DNA from: Candidatus Thorarchaeota archaeon
GTDB taxonomy: Archaea; Asgardarchaeota; Thorarchaeia; Thorarchaeales; Thorarchaeaceae
DNA: 34,738 nucleotides
Assembly (NCBI GenBank): GCA_030593165.1
Contig: JAUVHR010000005.1
Location: forward strand, 1 to 34,738
Direction: 5' to 3'
Shown: one piece after another, positions 7,464-15,611 of the stretch
How the letters are laid out: every line of letters begins with the position of its first letter
How positions within the stretch are numbered: position 1 is the stretch's first letter
Translations under genes and position numbers: made by a program
The notes under the pieces: generated by a model
Told to the model about the DNA's origin: nothing
The model's input: the letters and a program-made list of their open reading frames with translations, nothing else
The model's database searches: none

Positions 7464-7527
7464 TTTTCTGCCTCATTGATCAGGATGTCCCGAGAATCGG
7501 CTATTTTCCCTCGACCCTTGAGTAATG

Positions 7528-7537
7528 ATATAAAGAT
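7528..7537 (-). promoter_or_regulatory. TATA-like box for the rps15 operon
   Basis: On the minus strand the sequence is TCTTTATATC, a close match to an archaeal TATA box. Transcription would start near 7505, leaving a leader of about 40 nt that contains the SD. Confidence 0.55.
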
Positions 7538-7589
7538 TACCGTGTGACCGGTGAGTAGTGTGTCCACTGTAGAAAGATAGCCACAGTCC

Positions 7590-8219
7590 CTAATGATATC
7601 GTCCGCGTTCCCTTATCTCTTCCATTCTTGCGATTATCCTGTCTGCCGACTCCACTAGACTGTTGGTATAGCCCTCTATAGTGCTTTCGAGCATAATGTC
7701 TTGTATGTCCCAGTGTGTGGTTTCGAAGGCACGCCTTATGAGATGTAGGTCAACACCCTTCATCTCTTCAGTTGCATTCCATTCTGCAAGACCGAAGTCC
7801 ACCATCCAGAGCTTGGAAGTGGGGTCGACAATGACATTACTAGTAGTCGGGTCTCCATGAACTACATTCTTGTTGTGCAGTAGTGCAATCAACCGACCAA
7901 ATGATTTAGACAGTCTCTGCAACTCCTCTCTTGATACTTCCGTGACTAACTGTTTGAGTTGCTTGCCAGGAATGAAATCCATCATGATAGTATGCCTACT
8001 GAGATCAACTGAATATACTGAAGGTGTAGGTACACCAGCGATTCGAACAAAATTCAGCATCTTGCATTCCTTACTGGTCCTTGTGATTCTCAACAGTCTA
8101 TCAATCTCGCCGAGTAGATACGGCTTTGGTTGGCGCCATTTGACAACGAAATCACGACCCCATTGTTCGATTTGAAATATGGTTGACTCGGCTCCTAGAA
8201 ACAATACTTGATGGTTCAT
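7590..8219 (-). CDS. bud32: KEOPS kinase/ATPase subunit Bud32
   Basis: The 209-residue protein is a minimal RIO-like kinase. VVKW carries the ATP-anchoring Lys, RTSKECKML contains the alpha-C-like Glu, HGDPTTSNVIVD is the catalytic loop with its Asp, and MVDFGLAEW holds the metal-binding DFG. Bud32 acts as an ATPase driving Kae1 in tRNA t6A synthesis. I chose ATG at 8219 because it overlaps the kae1 stop as ATGA; an ATG at 8234 would add five residues. Bud32 is a separate gene here, not fused to Kae1 as in some euryarchaea. Downstream is rps15 with its own promoter. Confidence 0.93.
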   Translation of the reverse strand: MNHQVLFLGAESTIFQIEQWGRDFVVKWRQPKPYLLGEIDRLLRITRTSKECKMLNFVRIAGVPTPSVYSVDLSRHTIMMDFIPGKQLKQLVTEVSREELQRLSKSFGRLIALLHNKNVVHGDPTTSNVIVDPTSKLWMVDFGLAEWNATEEMKGVDLHLIRRAFETTHWDIQDIMLESTIEGYTNSLVESADRIIARMEEIRERGRYH

Positions 8220-9211
8220 TGTTGGGTCCTCCACACGATGTCTTGTTCATCAGTCCGCCATTTTGGCCAAATATGGGAATCAGCAGTGTTGAGTCGGTCA
8301 CCAGCCTGGAATTGAAGGATGCCAGTCCAAGCAATCATAGCTCCCTGATCGCCCGCCAAGCTTGGAGTGACTCTGTGGAATCTAATACCATGTCGTGTGG
8401 CTACACCCTGCAAGATTTCGGTTAACCGGGCGTTTTTTGCTACACCCCCTGTCAGAAGAAGCTCTTTCTTCTTTGTGTGGGCCAGTGCGCGTTCTGCTAT
8501 CTCTGCAAGCATCCCAAAGGCAGTTTCCTGAATACTGAAACATGTATCAGCGACTGAAACGCCTTCGGAGATCAGTTTTCGAGCTGCTGTGAGCATTCCT
8601 GAGTACGAGAGATCCATTCCTTTTACTGAATAGGGTAGACTATGGTACTTGTGACCACTCTTTGCCTCTCGCTCTACAATCGGACCAGCTGGAAAGGGCA
8701 TATGTATGCTGCGACCAAATGTGTCTAGCATATTGCCAATCGCAATATCAAGCGTTTCACCGAATGTGCGAAAGCGATTCCCAGCAAAGGCAATGATTTG
8801 TGTGTTTCCGCCAGATACATATACAGTCACTGGATTAGTGAATCCTGAATCAAGGCAACCAATTTCTATATGGGCAACGCAGTGATTGACTCCAATCAAT
8901 GGTACTGAAAGCTTCAATGCAATTGTACGGGCCATTGTTGCAGTTGTTCTCAAACAAGGTCCAAGGCCCGGGCCTCTAGAGAAGGCTACCAAATCAATGT
9001 CATCGGGAGTGATCCCTGCTTGATCAATTGCCTTCTTAATTATACTAGGACCGATCTCGGTATGATGGCGACTTGCTTCTCTAGGGTGAATACCTCCTTC
9101 ATCAGGAGATAGCATGTCCCATATGTTAGAATGGACTTGGCCATCAGCGGAAACAATCCCCGCACCAAATGAGTGAGCAGTACCCTCGAGACCTAAACAC
9201 ATTGCTGGCAT
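8216..9211 (-). CDS. kae1: KEOPS catalytic subunit Kae1 (t6A synthase)
   Basis: Kae1 transfers the threonylcarbamoyl group to A37 of tRNA. The 331-residue protein has the ASKHA fold motifs: GLEGTAHSFGAGIV at the N-terminus, FSRGPGLGPCLR near residue 78, the iron-binding pair H110 and H114 in NHCVAH, SGGNTQ near residue 133, and AGDQGAMIA close to the end supplying the C-terminal Asp. ATG at 9211 is used; ATG at 9202 is possible. It overlaps bud32 by 4 nt, so the two are probably translationally coupled. A weak TATA-like sequence lies near 9250. It is divergent from the LSm gene. Confidence 0.95.
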   Translation of the reverse strand: MPAMCLGLEGTAHSFGAGIVSADGQVHSNIWDMLSPDEGGIHPREASRHHTEIGPSIIKKAIDQAGITPDDIDLVAFSRGPGLGPCLRTTATMARTIALKLSVPLIGVNHCVAHIEIGCLDSGFTNPVTVYVSGGNTQIIAFAGNRFRTFGETLDIAIGNMLDTFGRSIHMPFPAGPIVEREAKSGHKYHSLPYSVKGMDLSYSGMLTAARKLISEGVSVADTCFSIQETAFGMLAEIAERALAHTKKKELLLTGGVAKNARLTEILQGVATRHGIRFHRVTPSLAGDQGAMIAWTGILQFQAGDRLNTADSHIWPKWRTDEQDIVWRTQQ

Positions 9212-9318
9212 AGTATCTCATGTTCCTTCGGAATCTGAATCTAAGAAGAGATAAAGCGAAGTCCTGAGAGTTCCCCTTTTTCTGTTTCTTCTTGTTAGAC
9301 AGCCTCTGCAACAAAGGC

Positions 9319-9327
9319 CTTATAAAG
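9319..9327 (+). promoter_or_regulatory. TATA-like box for the LSm gene
   Basis: CTTATAAAG is a strong archaeal TATA match 39 nt before the LSm ATG. It predicts a leader of about 20 nt that includes the purine-rich GAGGCGAGG. Confidence 0.6.
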
Positions 9328-9365
9328 CACTCAATGGGCCTCTCGAGGCGAGGTTGTATTTAGAG

Positions 9366-9593
9366 ATGTCCCAGAACCTACCAATAAAGGCCCTTGAGAA
9401 CTCAATCAATGATGTAGTTTCAATCAAGCTAAAGGACCAACGAGTATTCCGAGGACGTCTCACTAGATGTGATGTATACATGAACCTTACATTGGCTGAT
9501 GCTGAAGAAATCGAAGATGATCAGACAAAGGCCAAGTATGGTGAGGTGCTCATTCGTGGTAACAATATACTTTGGATTCAGATTCCAGACTGA
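9366..9593 (+). CDS. LSm/Sm-like RNA-binding protein
   Basis: The 75-residue product is a complete Sm fold. An N-terminal helix (LPIKALENSIND) is followed by Sm1 (SIKLKDQRVFRGRLTRCDVYMN) and Sm2, with the signature IRGNNILWI near the end. Archaeal LSm proteins form six- or seven-membered rings that bind U-rich RNA, including tRNA and sRNA precursors. ATG at 9366 is preferred over an upstream TTG. The gene is monocistronic and converges with the DUF460 gene after about 20 nt. Confidence 0.93.
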   Translation: MSQNLPIKALENSINDVVSIKLKDQRVFRGRLTRCDVYMNLTLADAEEIEDDQTKAKYGEVLIRGNNILWIQIPD

Positions 9594-9614
9594 GAACTGC
9601 AATTTGTTGTATAC

Positions 9615-11651
9615 TTATCGCTCAATCTCCCGCCGATAGCGCTCTACAATTTCAACTAATTGGTCTTCCCCCTTCTTTCTCGCTTTTTCGCGGACCTCTT
9701 TTAGGAAAGCCTGAAGATGTACTTGGAATTTCTTGCGACTAATGAACGCAAACTCATCGACTCTTTGTAACTCCACCTTATCCGAAGTGATGACAGGAAT
9801 TAATGCCTTTACAAGGACTTCTTCGGCGAGATGTGACAGGGGTGTATCGATTAGAACCGCGCGTATTTCGCGTTCGACTAATAGAATAGCAGTGTGAGGG
9901 CCACCGCCAGATGCATCCTCGAAAAGTACAATATCACCACGTTTCAGTGTTGAGAATTTTTGTATGTACTCTTCGATACTCTCCTGAGTGAACTTCTCCA
10001 CAGTTTTAACTGCTAGCATGTCGCCACGCATCTCTAGGCGTTTCACACCTCGTAGGAGATCTAACCGCTCTTCCAGAGCTTTGAGTTGTTTGTGGAGCTT
10101 GTGCGTTTCTTTGTCCTTTCGTCTTATCTCAGTGTCCTTCTTAGCAAGTTCCCTATCACGCTTAATCTTCCAGTAGTTTTCTCGACTCACTATCTCTAGA
10201 CTCTCTTCTAGTTCACTCTCACGAAACTCGAGGTACTCAATCATCCGCTTGAGGTCTTCAGCCTTCTCCAAGAGAATCTGATGTTCCGTTTCTAATTCTA
10301 TACGTTTCTTCTCAAGTGCGTCGTACCGTTCTTGCGTGAGGGGTTCCTCAACTGGTATGGCTTCGGTTTCAACCTCTACGCACTCCAAGTCTTCCTGCAT
10401 AAGACTTGCAATTGCCTCGTTGATTGGAGTGCCTTTTATGACTAGGGCCTTGAGATGAGTTCTGTCGATGACCAGCTGCTCATCGCGTATTTTGCGATCA
10501 ATCTGACGAAGTTTGGGTTCAATGCTTCTGTAAGCGTACACAGCCGCAGTTAGTGCATCACGTTCATGTGCATTGCGTATTCGGGTTTTTTCGGAGAACT
10601 CTCGTGCAATTTCCTGCTTGTCTGCCACAGGAATTGGACGTTTTGGAGCAAATATCTCTGTATTGATTGAACTTGCAATCTTTTCCACTAGTTGAGGTGG
10701 TTGGGGCACATCAGTAGCAACTATCACTGGGATGCCATGCTCGTAGACCAATCTTATGATATCAGCCCTTGTCAGACCTTTTCTGCTCTTCAATAGGTGT
10801 ATCTGACCACTGAGCGACAGAAGACAGATGGCAGCCGTGGTACCTGGATCAACCCCCAGAATGAAGAATCTAGGACGCATTTGCGTTGGAACAGGCTTCG
10901 GTTCAAGAAGCAAGAACTCGACTCGTTTCCTTACTGGAGAGATTAAGATATTGAAATCTCCACCACGTTTGGGTTCTATCAGCCCACGTATGACTGGTAG
11001 CGGAGCGTATGCAACAATGCGCGAACTTGCATATCCAAAATCTGAAGCTCTTATATCAATATCAAAGTCAATCTCCGCTGTCTTTAACTCTCCTTCGATA
11101 TGGCGAGTCATCTGTTGTATCTGTGAATGAAGCTTACGACGATAGCGGTTAGCACTCTGACCGCCCCGCCCCATTTTTCGACCACGCGTGACTTTGATTT
11201 CTGTCTGAGCACTAAAACACTCGACACTGTGTCCTACACCCATAGATGCAAGTTGTGCAGCTATTATAGCGGATTCAAGCGGCGAAGGTTTTCCACGGAC
11301 TCTAATGTTGTGCCGTCTAGCTAGTGCCTTCAATGGAATTTGACGAGGGGGTACACCTGTCACTTGCACCAATTTGGTTTCAGTCGGAATTCGACCAACA
11401 AAATGAAAGATAGACTTGCTGTCTGGGACTATCTCGAATATGTTGTCAGTACACAACCATTTTGGGCGAATCTGATTCACGAGAGCGATTAATGAACGAC
11501 GACTAATCTCTGGATATTCATTTAGAATAACACTATCTCTCATTATGACACAAGAGAACTTGGGAGCTTTCCTAGATTGTGGACTATGAGAAGGTAAAAT
11601 ATCAAATCCCATTATGAACTCGGTAACATCGGCCATAGACACATGTCTCAT
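9615..11651 (-). CDS. DUF460 protein, RNase H-like fold with coiled coil
   Basis: The 678-residue protein matches DUF460, an archaeal family predicted to have an RNase H-like nuclease fold. Clear landmarks are FILGVDPGTTAAICLL (GVDPG at 266-270, like the first acidic motif of RuvC/YqgF-type folds), a second strand around VIVATDVPQPP, and the helix NAHERDALTAAVYAY with conserved acidic residues. Residues about 430-540 form a long charged coiled coil with many Glu and Lys, followed by a C-terminal alpha/beta region. The biological role is not established. The start may be ATG 11651 or 11636; a TATA-like sequence near 11676-11684 would make 11651 nearly leaderless. It is divergent from the ArsR-like gene. 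Confidence 0.85.
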   Translation of the reverse strand: MRHVSMADVTEFIMGFDILPSHSPQSRKAPKFSCVIMRDSVILNEYPEISRRSLIALVNQIRPKWLCTDNIFEIVPDSKSIFHFVGRIPTETKLVQVTGVPPRQIPLKALARRHNIRVRGKPSPLESAIIAAQLASMGVGHSVECFSAQTEIKVTRGRKMGRGGQSANRYRRKLHSQIQQMTRHIEGELKTAEIDFDIDIRASDFGYASSRIVAYAPLPVIRGLIEPKRGGDFNILISPVRKRVEFLLLEPKPVPTQMRPRFFILGVDPGTTAAICLLSLSGQIHLLKSRKGLTRADIIRLVYEHGIPVIVATDVPQPPQLVEKIASSINTEIFAPKRPIPVADKQEIAREFSEKTRIRNAHERDALTAAVYAYRSIEPKLRQIDRKIRDEQLVIDRTHLKALVIKGTPINEAIASLMQEDLECVEVETEAIPVEEPLTQERYDALEKKRIELETEHQILLEKAEDLKRMIEYLEFRESELEESLEIVSRENYWKIKRDRELAKKDTEIRRKDKETHKLHKQLKALEERLDLLRGVKRLEMRGDMLAVKTVEKFTQESIEEYIQKFSTLKRGDIVLFEDASGGGPHTAILLVEREIRAVLIDTPLSHLAEEVLVKALIPVITSDKVELQRVDEFAFISRKKFQVHLQAFLKEVREKARKKGEDQLVEIVERYRREIER

Positions 11652-11714
11652 TCAAAACTCTCTAAGTCGTGCTATAAGCGTTGAGTTGGGGAATCAACAC
11701 ATTCCCAAACAGGA

Positions 11715-11726
11715 AGTATAATAAAG
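11715..11726 (+). promoter_or_regulatory. TATA-like box for the ArsR-like gene
   Basis: AGTATAATAAAG lies about 50 nt before the proposed CTG start. Transcription near 11746 would give a leader of about 24 nt containing the SD GAGGTG. Confidence 0.5.
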
Positions 11727-11769
11727 ACAGGCTTGAACAACGAGCGCACACTTGAGCGAGGTGTAACAA

Positions 11770-12051
11770 CTGTCAGAAACACTTACAATCAGCGACGACG
11801 ATACTATTCTGAAAGTTGGTCGTGCCCTGTCATCGGGCACCCGACTGAAGATATTGCAGCTTTTACTAAAAGGAGAGATGGACGTTACTCGAGTAGCAAA
11901 ACACCTTGAAGGGACCGAAGCTAATGCCAGTGCTCAGATTAAGATTCTCTTTGAATCCAATCTGTTGGAGTGTCGTTACGAGCCCGGTCAACACGGTCTC
12001 AAGAAAATCTCTAGGACGAAAGTCAAGCGAATCATTATTGATTTGGAGTAA
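11770..12051 (+). CDS. ArsR-like winged-helix regulator, probable CTG start
   Basis: The 93-residue frame is a typical ArsR-family winged helix: ISDDDTILKVGRALSS, then TRLKILQLLLKG, a recognition region VTRVAKHLEGTEANASAQIKIL, and the wing. There is no ATG, GTG or TTG before the helix containing TRLKIL; the first TTG, at 11854, would cut off its first helix. A strong SD, GAGGTG at 11758-11763, is followed after 6 nt by CTG at 11770, in frame with the whole domain, and an in-frame TAA lies just upstream. CTG is therefore the likeliest start, unless a base error changed an ATG. It has no Cys pair typical of metal sensors. Targets are unknown; the divergent DUF460 gene is a candidate. Confidence 0.75.
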   Translation: MSETLTISDDDTILKVGRALSSGTRLKILQLLLKGEMDVTRVAKHLEGTEANASAQIKILFESNLLECRYEPGQHGLKKISRTKVKRIIIDLE

Positions 12052-12057
12052 TTCAAG

Positions 12058-12105
12058 TGCAAGCTCATCCCGAGTTCGGGCGGGCTTGCAGTTGACCTTC
12101 TTTTT
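12058..12105 (+). terminator. Hairpin plus T-tract terminator
   Basis: Seven nt after the stop of the ArsR-like gene, TGCAAGC pairs with GCTTGCA (12058-12090). Inside it a second stem, CCCGA/TCGGG, forms. A T-rich stretch, CTTCTTTTTA, follows at about 12097-12105. The T-run is only on the plus-strand side, so this is likely the terminator of the ArsR-like transcript. Confidence 0.6.
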
Positions 12106-12178
12106 ACATCATTCAGGCACTTTTTACCAGAATAGACCATTATTGATCCATGTATGGGATTTTGGTGTGATTTGATGG

Positions 12179-12802
12179 CTATTTCAGATGGACCTTCCAG
12201 CGCTTGATTCTCTTCAGAATATTCTCCCGTTCCTCAGAACGAATACCCCGCTTTCCTCGGGCCCTCAAGAAGTTGAGAACGATATCCATATCGTGGGCTA
12301 CTCTATCATTAGGCTTCTGTTTGGTGATTAAGTCATCCTTTGCAGTCTGTAAATACTCTGCAATTACATCCGCGGTAGCGTCCCCAGTTTCTAGCTCACG
12401 AGAGATTGGATCAAGAAGCCTGCTGACTCGGGCCATGCTACTTGTAGGCCGTGAATCCGTTACAGGGTTGGGAGTGGTTGTTTCTGTGGATTCAATCGGT
12501 GATGTTTCTGGTTGTACACTTGAAACGAGAACCTCGGTTTCAGTGTGTGAGATACTAGTTGAATCAGTTGTGCTCTCTACCTGTCCTGAATCGGATTGTA
12601 GTCTTACATGTCCTCTGGCAGATTCGATTTCTTCAATTGTTGTATGGTGTGACTTGTCAGCAGATTCTGATACGCTAGTGAAAAGTGGCACAACTCTGGA
12701 CACTGTATCCACAGGAATATTCCCTTCAGCAAGATCTAGCCGTCGTCTAAGCTCCCGAAGCTGATTGAACATCTCCACTAATGAAGACTGCATCTGGTCC
12801 AT
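12179..12802 (-). CDS. Unknown protein downstream of herA, Ser/Thr-rich linker
   Basis: I do not recognise this 207-residue protein. An N-terminal segment rich in Leu and charged residues (MFNQLRELRRRLDLAEGN) looks like a coiled coil. Residues about 45-120 are low-complexity and rich in Ser, Thr, Glu and Pro. The C-terminal 85 residues form a basic helical domain ending in RKxKxW-like sequence (ILKRIKRWKVHLK). It follows nurA and herA on the same strand and may be an accessory factor of that DNA-end-processing pair. The start is uncertain: the frame is open 28 codons upstream of ATG 12802, to a TGA at 12887-12889, with coding-like sequence but no ATG, GTG or TTG. Confidence 0.6.
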   Translation of the reverse strand: MDQMQSSLVEMFNQLRELRRRLDLAEGNIPVDTVSRVVPLFTSVSESADKSHHTTIEEIESARGHVRLQSDSGQVESTTDSTSISHTETEVLVSSVQPETSPIESTETTTPNPVTDSRPTSSMARVSRLLDPISRELETGDATADVIAEYLQTAKDDLITKQKPNDRVAHDMDIVLNFLRARGKRGIRSEERENILKRIKRWKVHLK

Positions 12803-12923
12803 CAGACGTTTGATTTCATGTAAGTTCTCATCGGATGTCAGGCTGACGCCCCCAAAGAATTGATTGATCTGTTCACGGAAGCAAGTTCATAGTTTTGACT
12901 TATCAGGATTGTGGGCAGAGACC

Positions 12924-14441
12924 TCAGTTCTGCCTATCAGCCTTCTTGATTGCCTCTAATAGACCTCCTGTACCATCACAGGGCTCTACTCTGCGTCTAC
13001 GAATCTTGGCGAAGGTGGGAACCGATACGGCCTCACCAACAAAAAGTGCCTCGCCTACTTCTAGTGTGGTTATCATATCCAGAGATGCTCTGTCAATGCC
13101 TTCACTGCTTCTGCCGATATGATCCAAGTCGTACGGATTTGTGCATCTTAGGATTGCCTGATTGCTACATTGACTCAAAACTGTGGTTGATAGCTTCACA
13201 GGCCTCTGGGAAACTAGACATAACAACGCATAGAACTTGCGACCTTCTCGAGCAATAGTTTCAATTCGGGTCTTTGGAAGAGCTATTTCATGTCTGCTCT
13301 CGGGACAGAACTGATGTGCCTCTTCGAGTACAAACAAAAAGGGCGGGATTAATCCTTGCCTTCGCTTATACAGGAGTTCACTGGCCAAATTCGAAACCAC
13401 AATTTGTTTCTTCTTCAATGAGATGAAGCCGCTTAAATCAATCAGAGTTAGCTTTCCAGGACGGACTATGTTCTCAATTTTGGGGGTGCCTTCCTTCCCA
13501 AAAAGATGTGTGTTCTCTAGGTTAATGAGCCATCCCACAAGAGCTTCGCGTGTGTTCTTACTGATAGTTTCATCAAGTCGTACAGTGTCCATTATGTCGG
13601 TAAGTGTATATCCGTTCTTTGATTTCTGTTTCATCTCAATCATTACGCGACGCAAATCTCGAAGCTGAATGGAACTCATGTCTGCTGAGAGCGCGCCTAA
13701 TGCATCTGCTGATAGTGTGTCTACTGCAATCTGGAAGTGTGATCCTCGGATATGCTCTACCTCAAATGCATCTTCTTCAAGTCCCAGTTCTGAGGGGTTG
13801 ATATCTTTTAGGTAGCTGTATTCACCATGAACGTCAACTACAACAACCCCCAATCGACCCTGGTCTTTTGGTCGTGACAGAATTTCCTCAAGAAGAACCG
13901 AAACGAAGTAAGACTTGCCAGCGCCGCTCATCGCGAGAATTGCCAGATGTTTTGAAAGAAGTCGTGCGAGGTTTGGCTGGAATGAAAGGTCGTGATAGGC
14001 TAGCTGACCTAGATTCAGTCCATTCTTCTCGTCAAGTTTAAGAAACGCAGATAGGATGGATTCATCGACTCTGCGTACCACGGCTCCGGGTGACACCGTG
14101 AAATATGGACGAATTGTCTTGTCGTTCTTCCAGAGTCCAAGTACACGTGATTTTGCAACGGTGTATTGCCAACGGTCTGTTGGAAAAATGGACCTTAGTG
14201 GTTCGCCTTTCGACTGATATTCACGGACAGCCTCAGCATGTTCGTAGTAACGATTACTGCGAATTAGGTCTTGAACGCGAGCGATGATTATACCTTCATC
14301 TGTAACTACTGAAACGAACTCACCACGTCGAGTTGTGACATCGTTGCCAGTACCCTCGGTCACAAATGAAAACTCCATTACACTAGGACCTTGGTCAGTG
14401 CAAATCACTGTTCCCAGTCTACTTGGCCGTATAGTTTCCAA
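12924..14441 (-). CDS. herA: HerA bipolar DNA helicase/translocase
   Basis: HerA is a hexameric FtsK/VirB4-like ATPase that acts with the nuclease NurA in resecting double-strand DNA ends. The 505-residue protein has an N-terminal HAS-barrel-like beta domain (about 1-100), Walker A MSGAGKS (171-177), the strand VVVVDVHGEYSYL, and Walker B FLFVLEEAHQF. The sensor and arginine-finger region is around IAREGRKFYALLCLVSQRP. It starts with TTG at 14441, supported by GGAGG within the last codons of nurA. The gap to nurA is only 6 nt, so the two are coupled. No mre11 or rad50 lies in the window. Confidence 0.95.
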   Translation of the reverse strand: METIRPSRLGTVICTDQGPSVMEFSFVTEGTGNDVTTRRGEFVSVVTDEGIIIARVQDLIRSNRYYEHAEAVREYQSKGEPLRSIFPTDRWQYTVAKSRVLGLWKNDKTIRPYFTVSPGAVVRRVDESILSAFLKLDEKNGLNLGQLAYHDLSFQPNLARLLSKHLAILAMSGAGKSYFVSVLLEEILSRPKDQGRLGVVVVDVHGEYSYLKDINPSELGLEEDAFEVEHIRGSHFQIAVDTLSADALGALSADMSSIQLRDLRRVMIEMKQKSKNGYTLTDIMDTVRLDETISKNTREALVGWLINLENTHLFGKEGTPKIENIVRPGKLTLIDLSGFISLKKKQIVVSNLASELLYKRRQGLIPPFLFVLEEAHQFCPESRHEIALPKTRIETIAREGRKFYALLCLVSQRPVKLSTTVLSQCSNQAILRCTNPYDLDHIGRSSEGIDRASLDMITTLEVGEALFVGEAVSVPTFAKIRRRRVEPCDGTGGLLEAIKKADRQN

Positions 14442-14447
14442 TTTATT

Positions 14448-15611
14448 TTAGCCTCCAAATGGATTTCTTGAACGCCTTTTTTCAAGTGATGAGTATGTGA
14501 GACCAGACAACGCTAGTAGCCGATCCATGATTAGGCGAGTTTCGGTGTTACTGATTCGTGCTCTTGTGTCAGCCTCTACAATTGGTGTCGGAAGACCATA
14601 CTCTGCATGTTGGCAAGATATCGGCAGAATCGCAGATAGAGTCTTGTCGAGATGTTTGATTGGTTCATCATCGTTTTTCCTGCCGAGGATTTCTATTCTA
14701 AGAGGAGTGTCGTCGCGAGCAGTCTTGAGGTAAGTCACCCAGATTGAGGATGCCCATGCCGCAAGATTATCAGCTAAGGAGTTGGGACTCTGTAAGATTT
14801 CCGAAGAATACCTGAATGCGAAAGTCCGTTCACCCTCCTCCAAGAAGGTGTTTAGTAGGTCACAATCACGTGATATCTTCAATAGCCACCGATAGTCAAC
14901 ACCCTGCATCATCTCAAATGCCGTGGGGTCACGAATTATATGCGGGAGTATTTCACCTAAAATGTTGACTACTCTAGTCGAACGGCTATCCTTTACAATA
15001 CCCACCAGTGTGGTCCTTTTCTTTTGTGTCGTATTGTAAAGCTGGCGATACAGTGCCATTGTTTCTTGAAACTTCTCATGCACTTCTGACCCGCGCGGGG
15101 GCCGGTCTCGGGGATGGTGAAATAGACTTCCATCCAAGAGGATTATATCTGGTTCAAACTCGTCCAGTACGGATATTGTGACTCTCAGCTCAGTTGCGAT
15201 TCGTTCAAGTGATGCTAGCTGGTCGAGTTCGATACTGGATAATGGGGATATTACAGGTTGTATAGCAGGTTCTGGGAAGGCATCAGGGAAAAAATCAACT
15301 GTAGGACCCGCTTTCGGTCCGAATTGAAACACAACTGCTATGCCACGAGTGAGTATAAGGTCCATCGACCGGAACTGTCTTCGTACTAGGCCGCCATCCA
15401 CTCCAGCAATTCGGAGACCGGATAGACTTGTTGGCACAATTCTCTTTGAGAAAGTTGTTTCGAGAAGATTTGCGGCAACCGAGGGGAATTTTCCAAGGTT
15501 GATGGAAGTTTTGAGTCGACTCATCACCCCGCCGAATTGGGTTCGTGTTACCTCGACTCTCTCTATCTCCTCAACTAGTAGGGATAGCATTTTGTCAAGG
15601 TGTCTGTCCAC
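14448..15611 (-). CDS. nurA: NurA 5'-3' nuclease
   Basis: NurA is the nuclease partner of HerA, with an RNase H-like fold and Mn-dependent activity. The 387-residue product shows the first catalytic motif IAGVDGG (Asp72), the second acidic motif IILLDGSLF (Asp160), LVGIVKDSRS near residue 205, and a late Asp in PIVEADTRARI near residue 355. The start is GTG, overlapping the TAG stop of pyrG by one base. It is followed by herA. Together pyrG-nurA-herA-orf appear to be one transcript. Confidence 0.93.
   Translation of the reverse strand: MDRHLDKMLSLLVEEIERVEVTRTQFGGVMSRLKTSINLGKFPSVAANLLETTFSKRIVPTSLSGLRIAGVDGGLVRRQFRSMDLILTRGIAVVFQFGPKAGPTVDFFPDAFPEPAIQPVISPLSSIELDQLASLERIATELRVTISVLDEFEPDIILLDGSLFHHPRDRPPRGSEVHEKFQETMALYRQLYNTTQKKRTTLVGIVKDSRSTRVVNILGEILPHIIRDPTAFEMMQGVDYRWLLKISRDCDLLNTFLEEGERTFAFRYSSEILQSPNSLADNLAAWASSIWVTYLKTARDDTPLRIEILGRKNDDEPIKHLDKTLSAILPISCQHAEYGLPTPIVEADTRARISNTETRLIMDRLLALSGLTYSSLEKRRSRNPFGG

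Noticed and set aside
11674-11714. Imperfect stem between the DUF460 and ArsR-like genes
   Set aside because: TTGGGGAAT/ATTCCCAA pairs with one bulge; short, and not clearly linked to either promoter.
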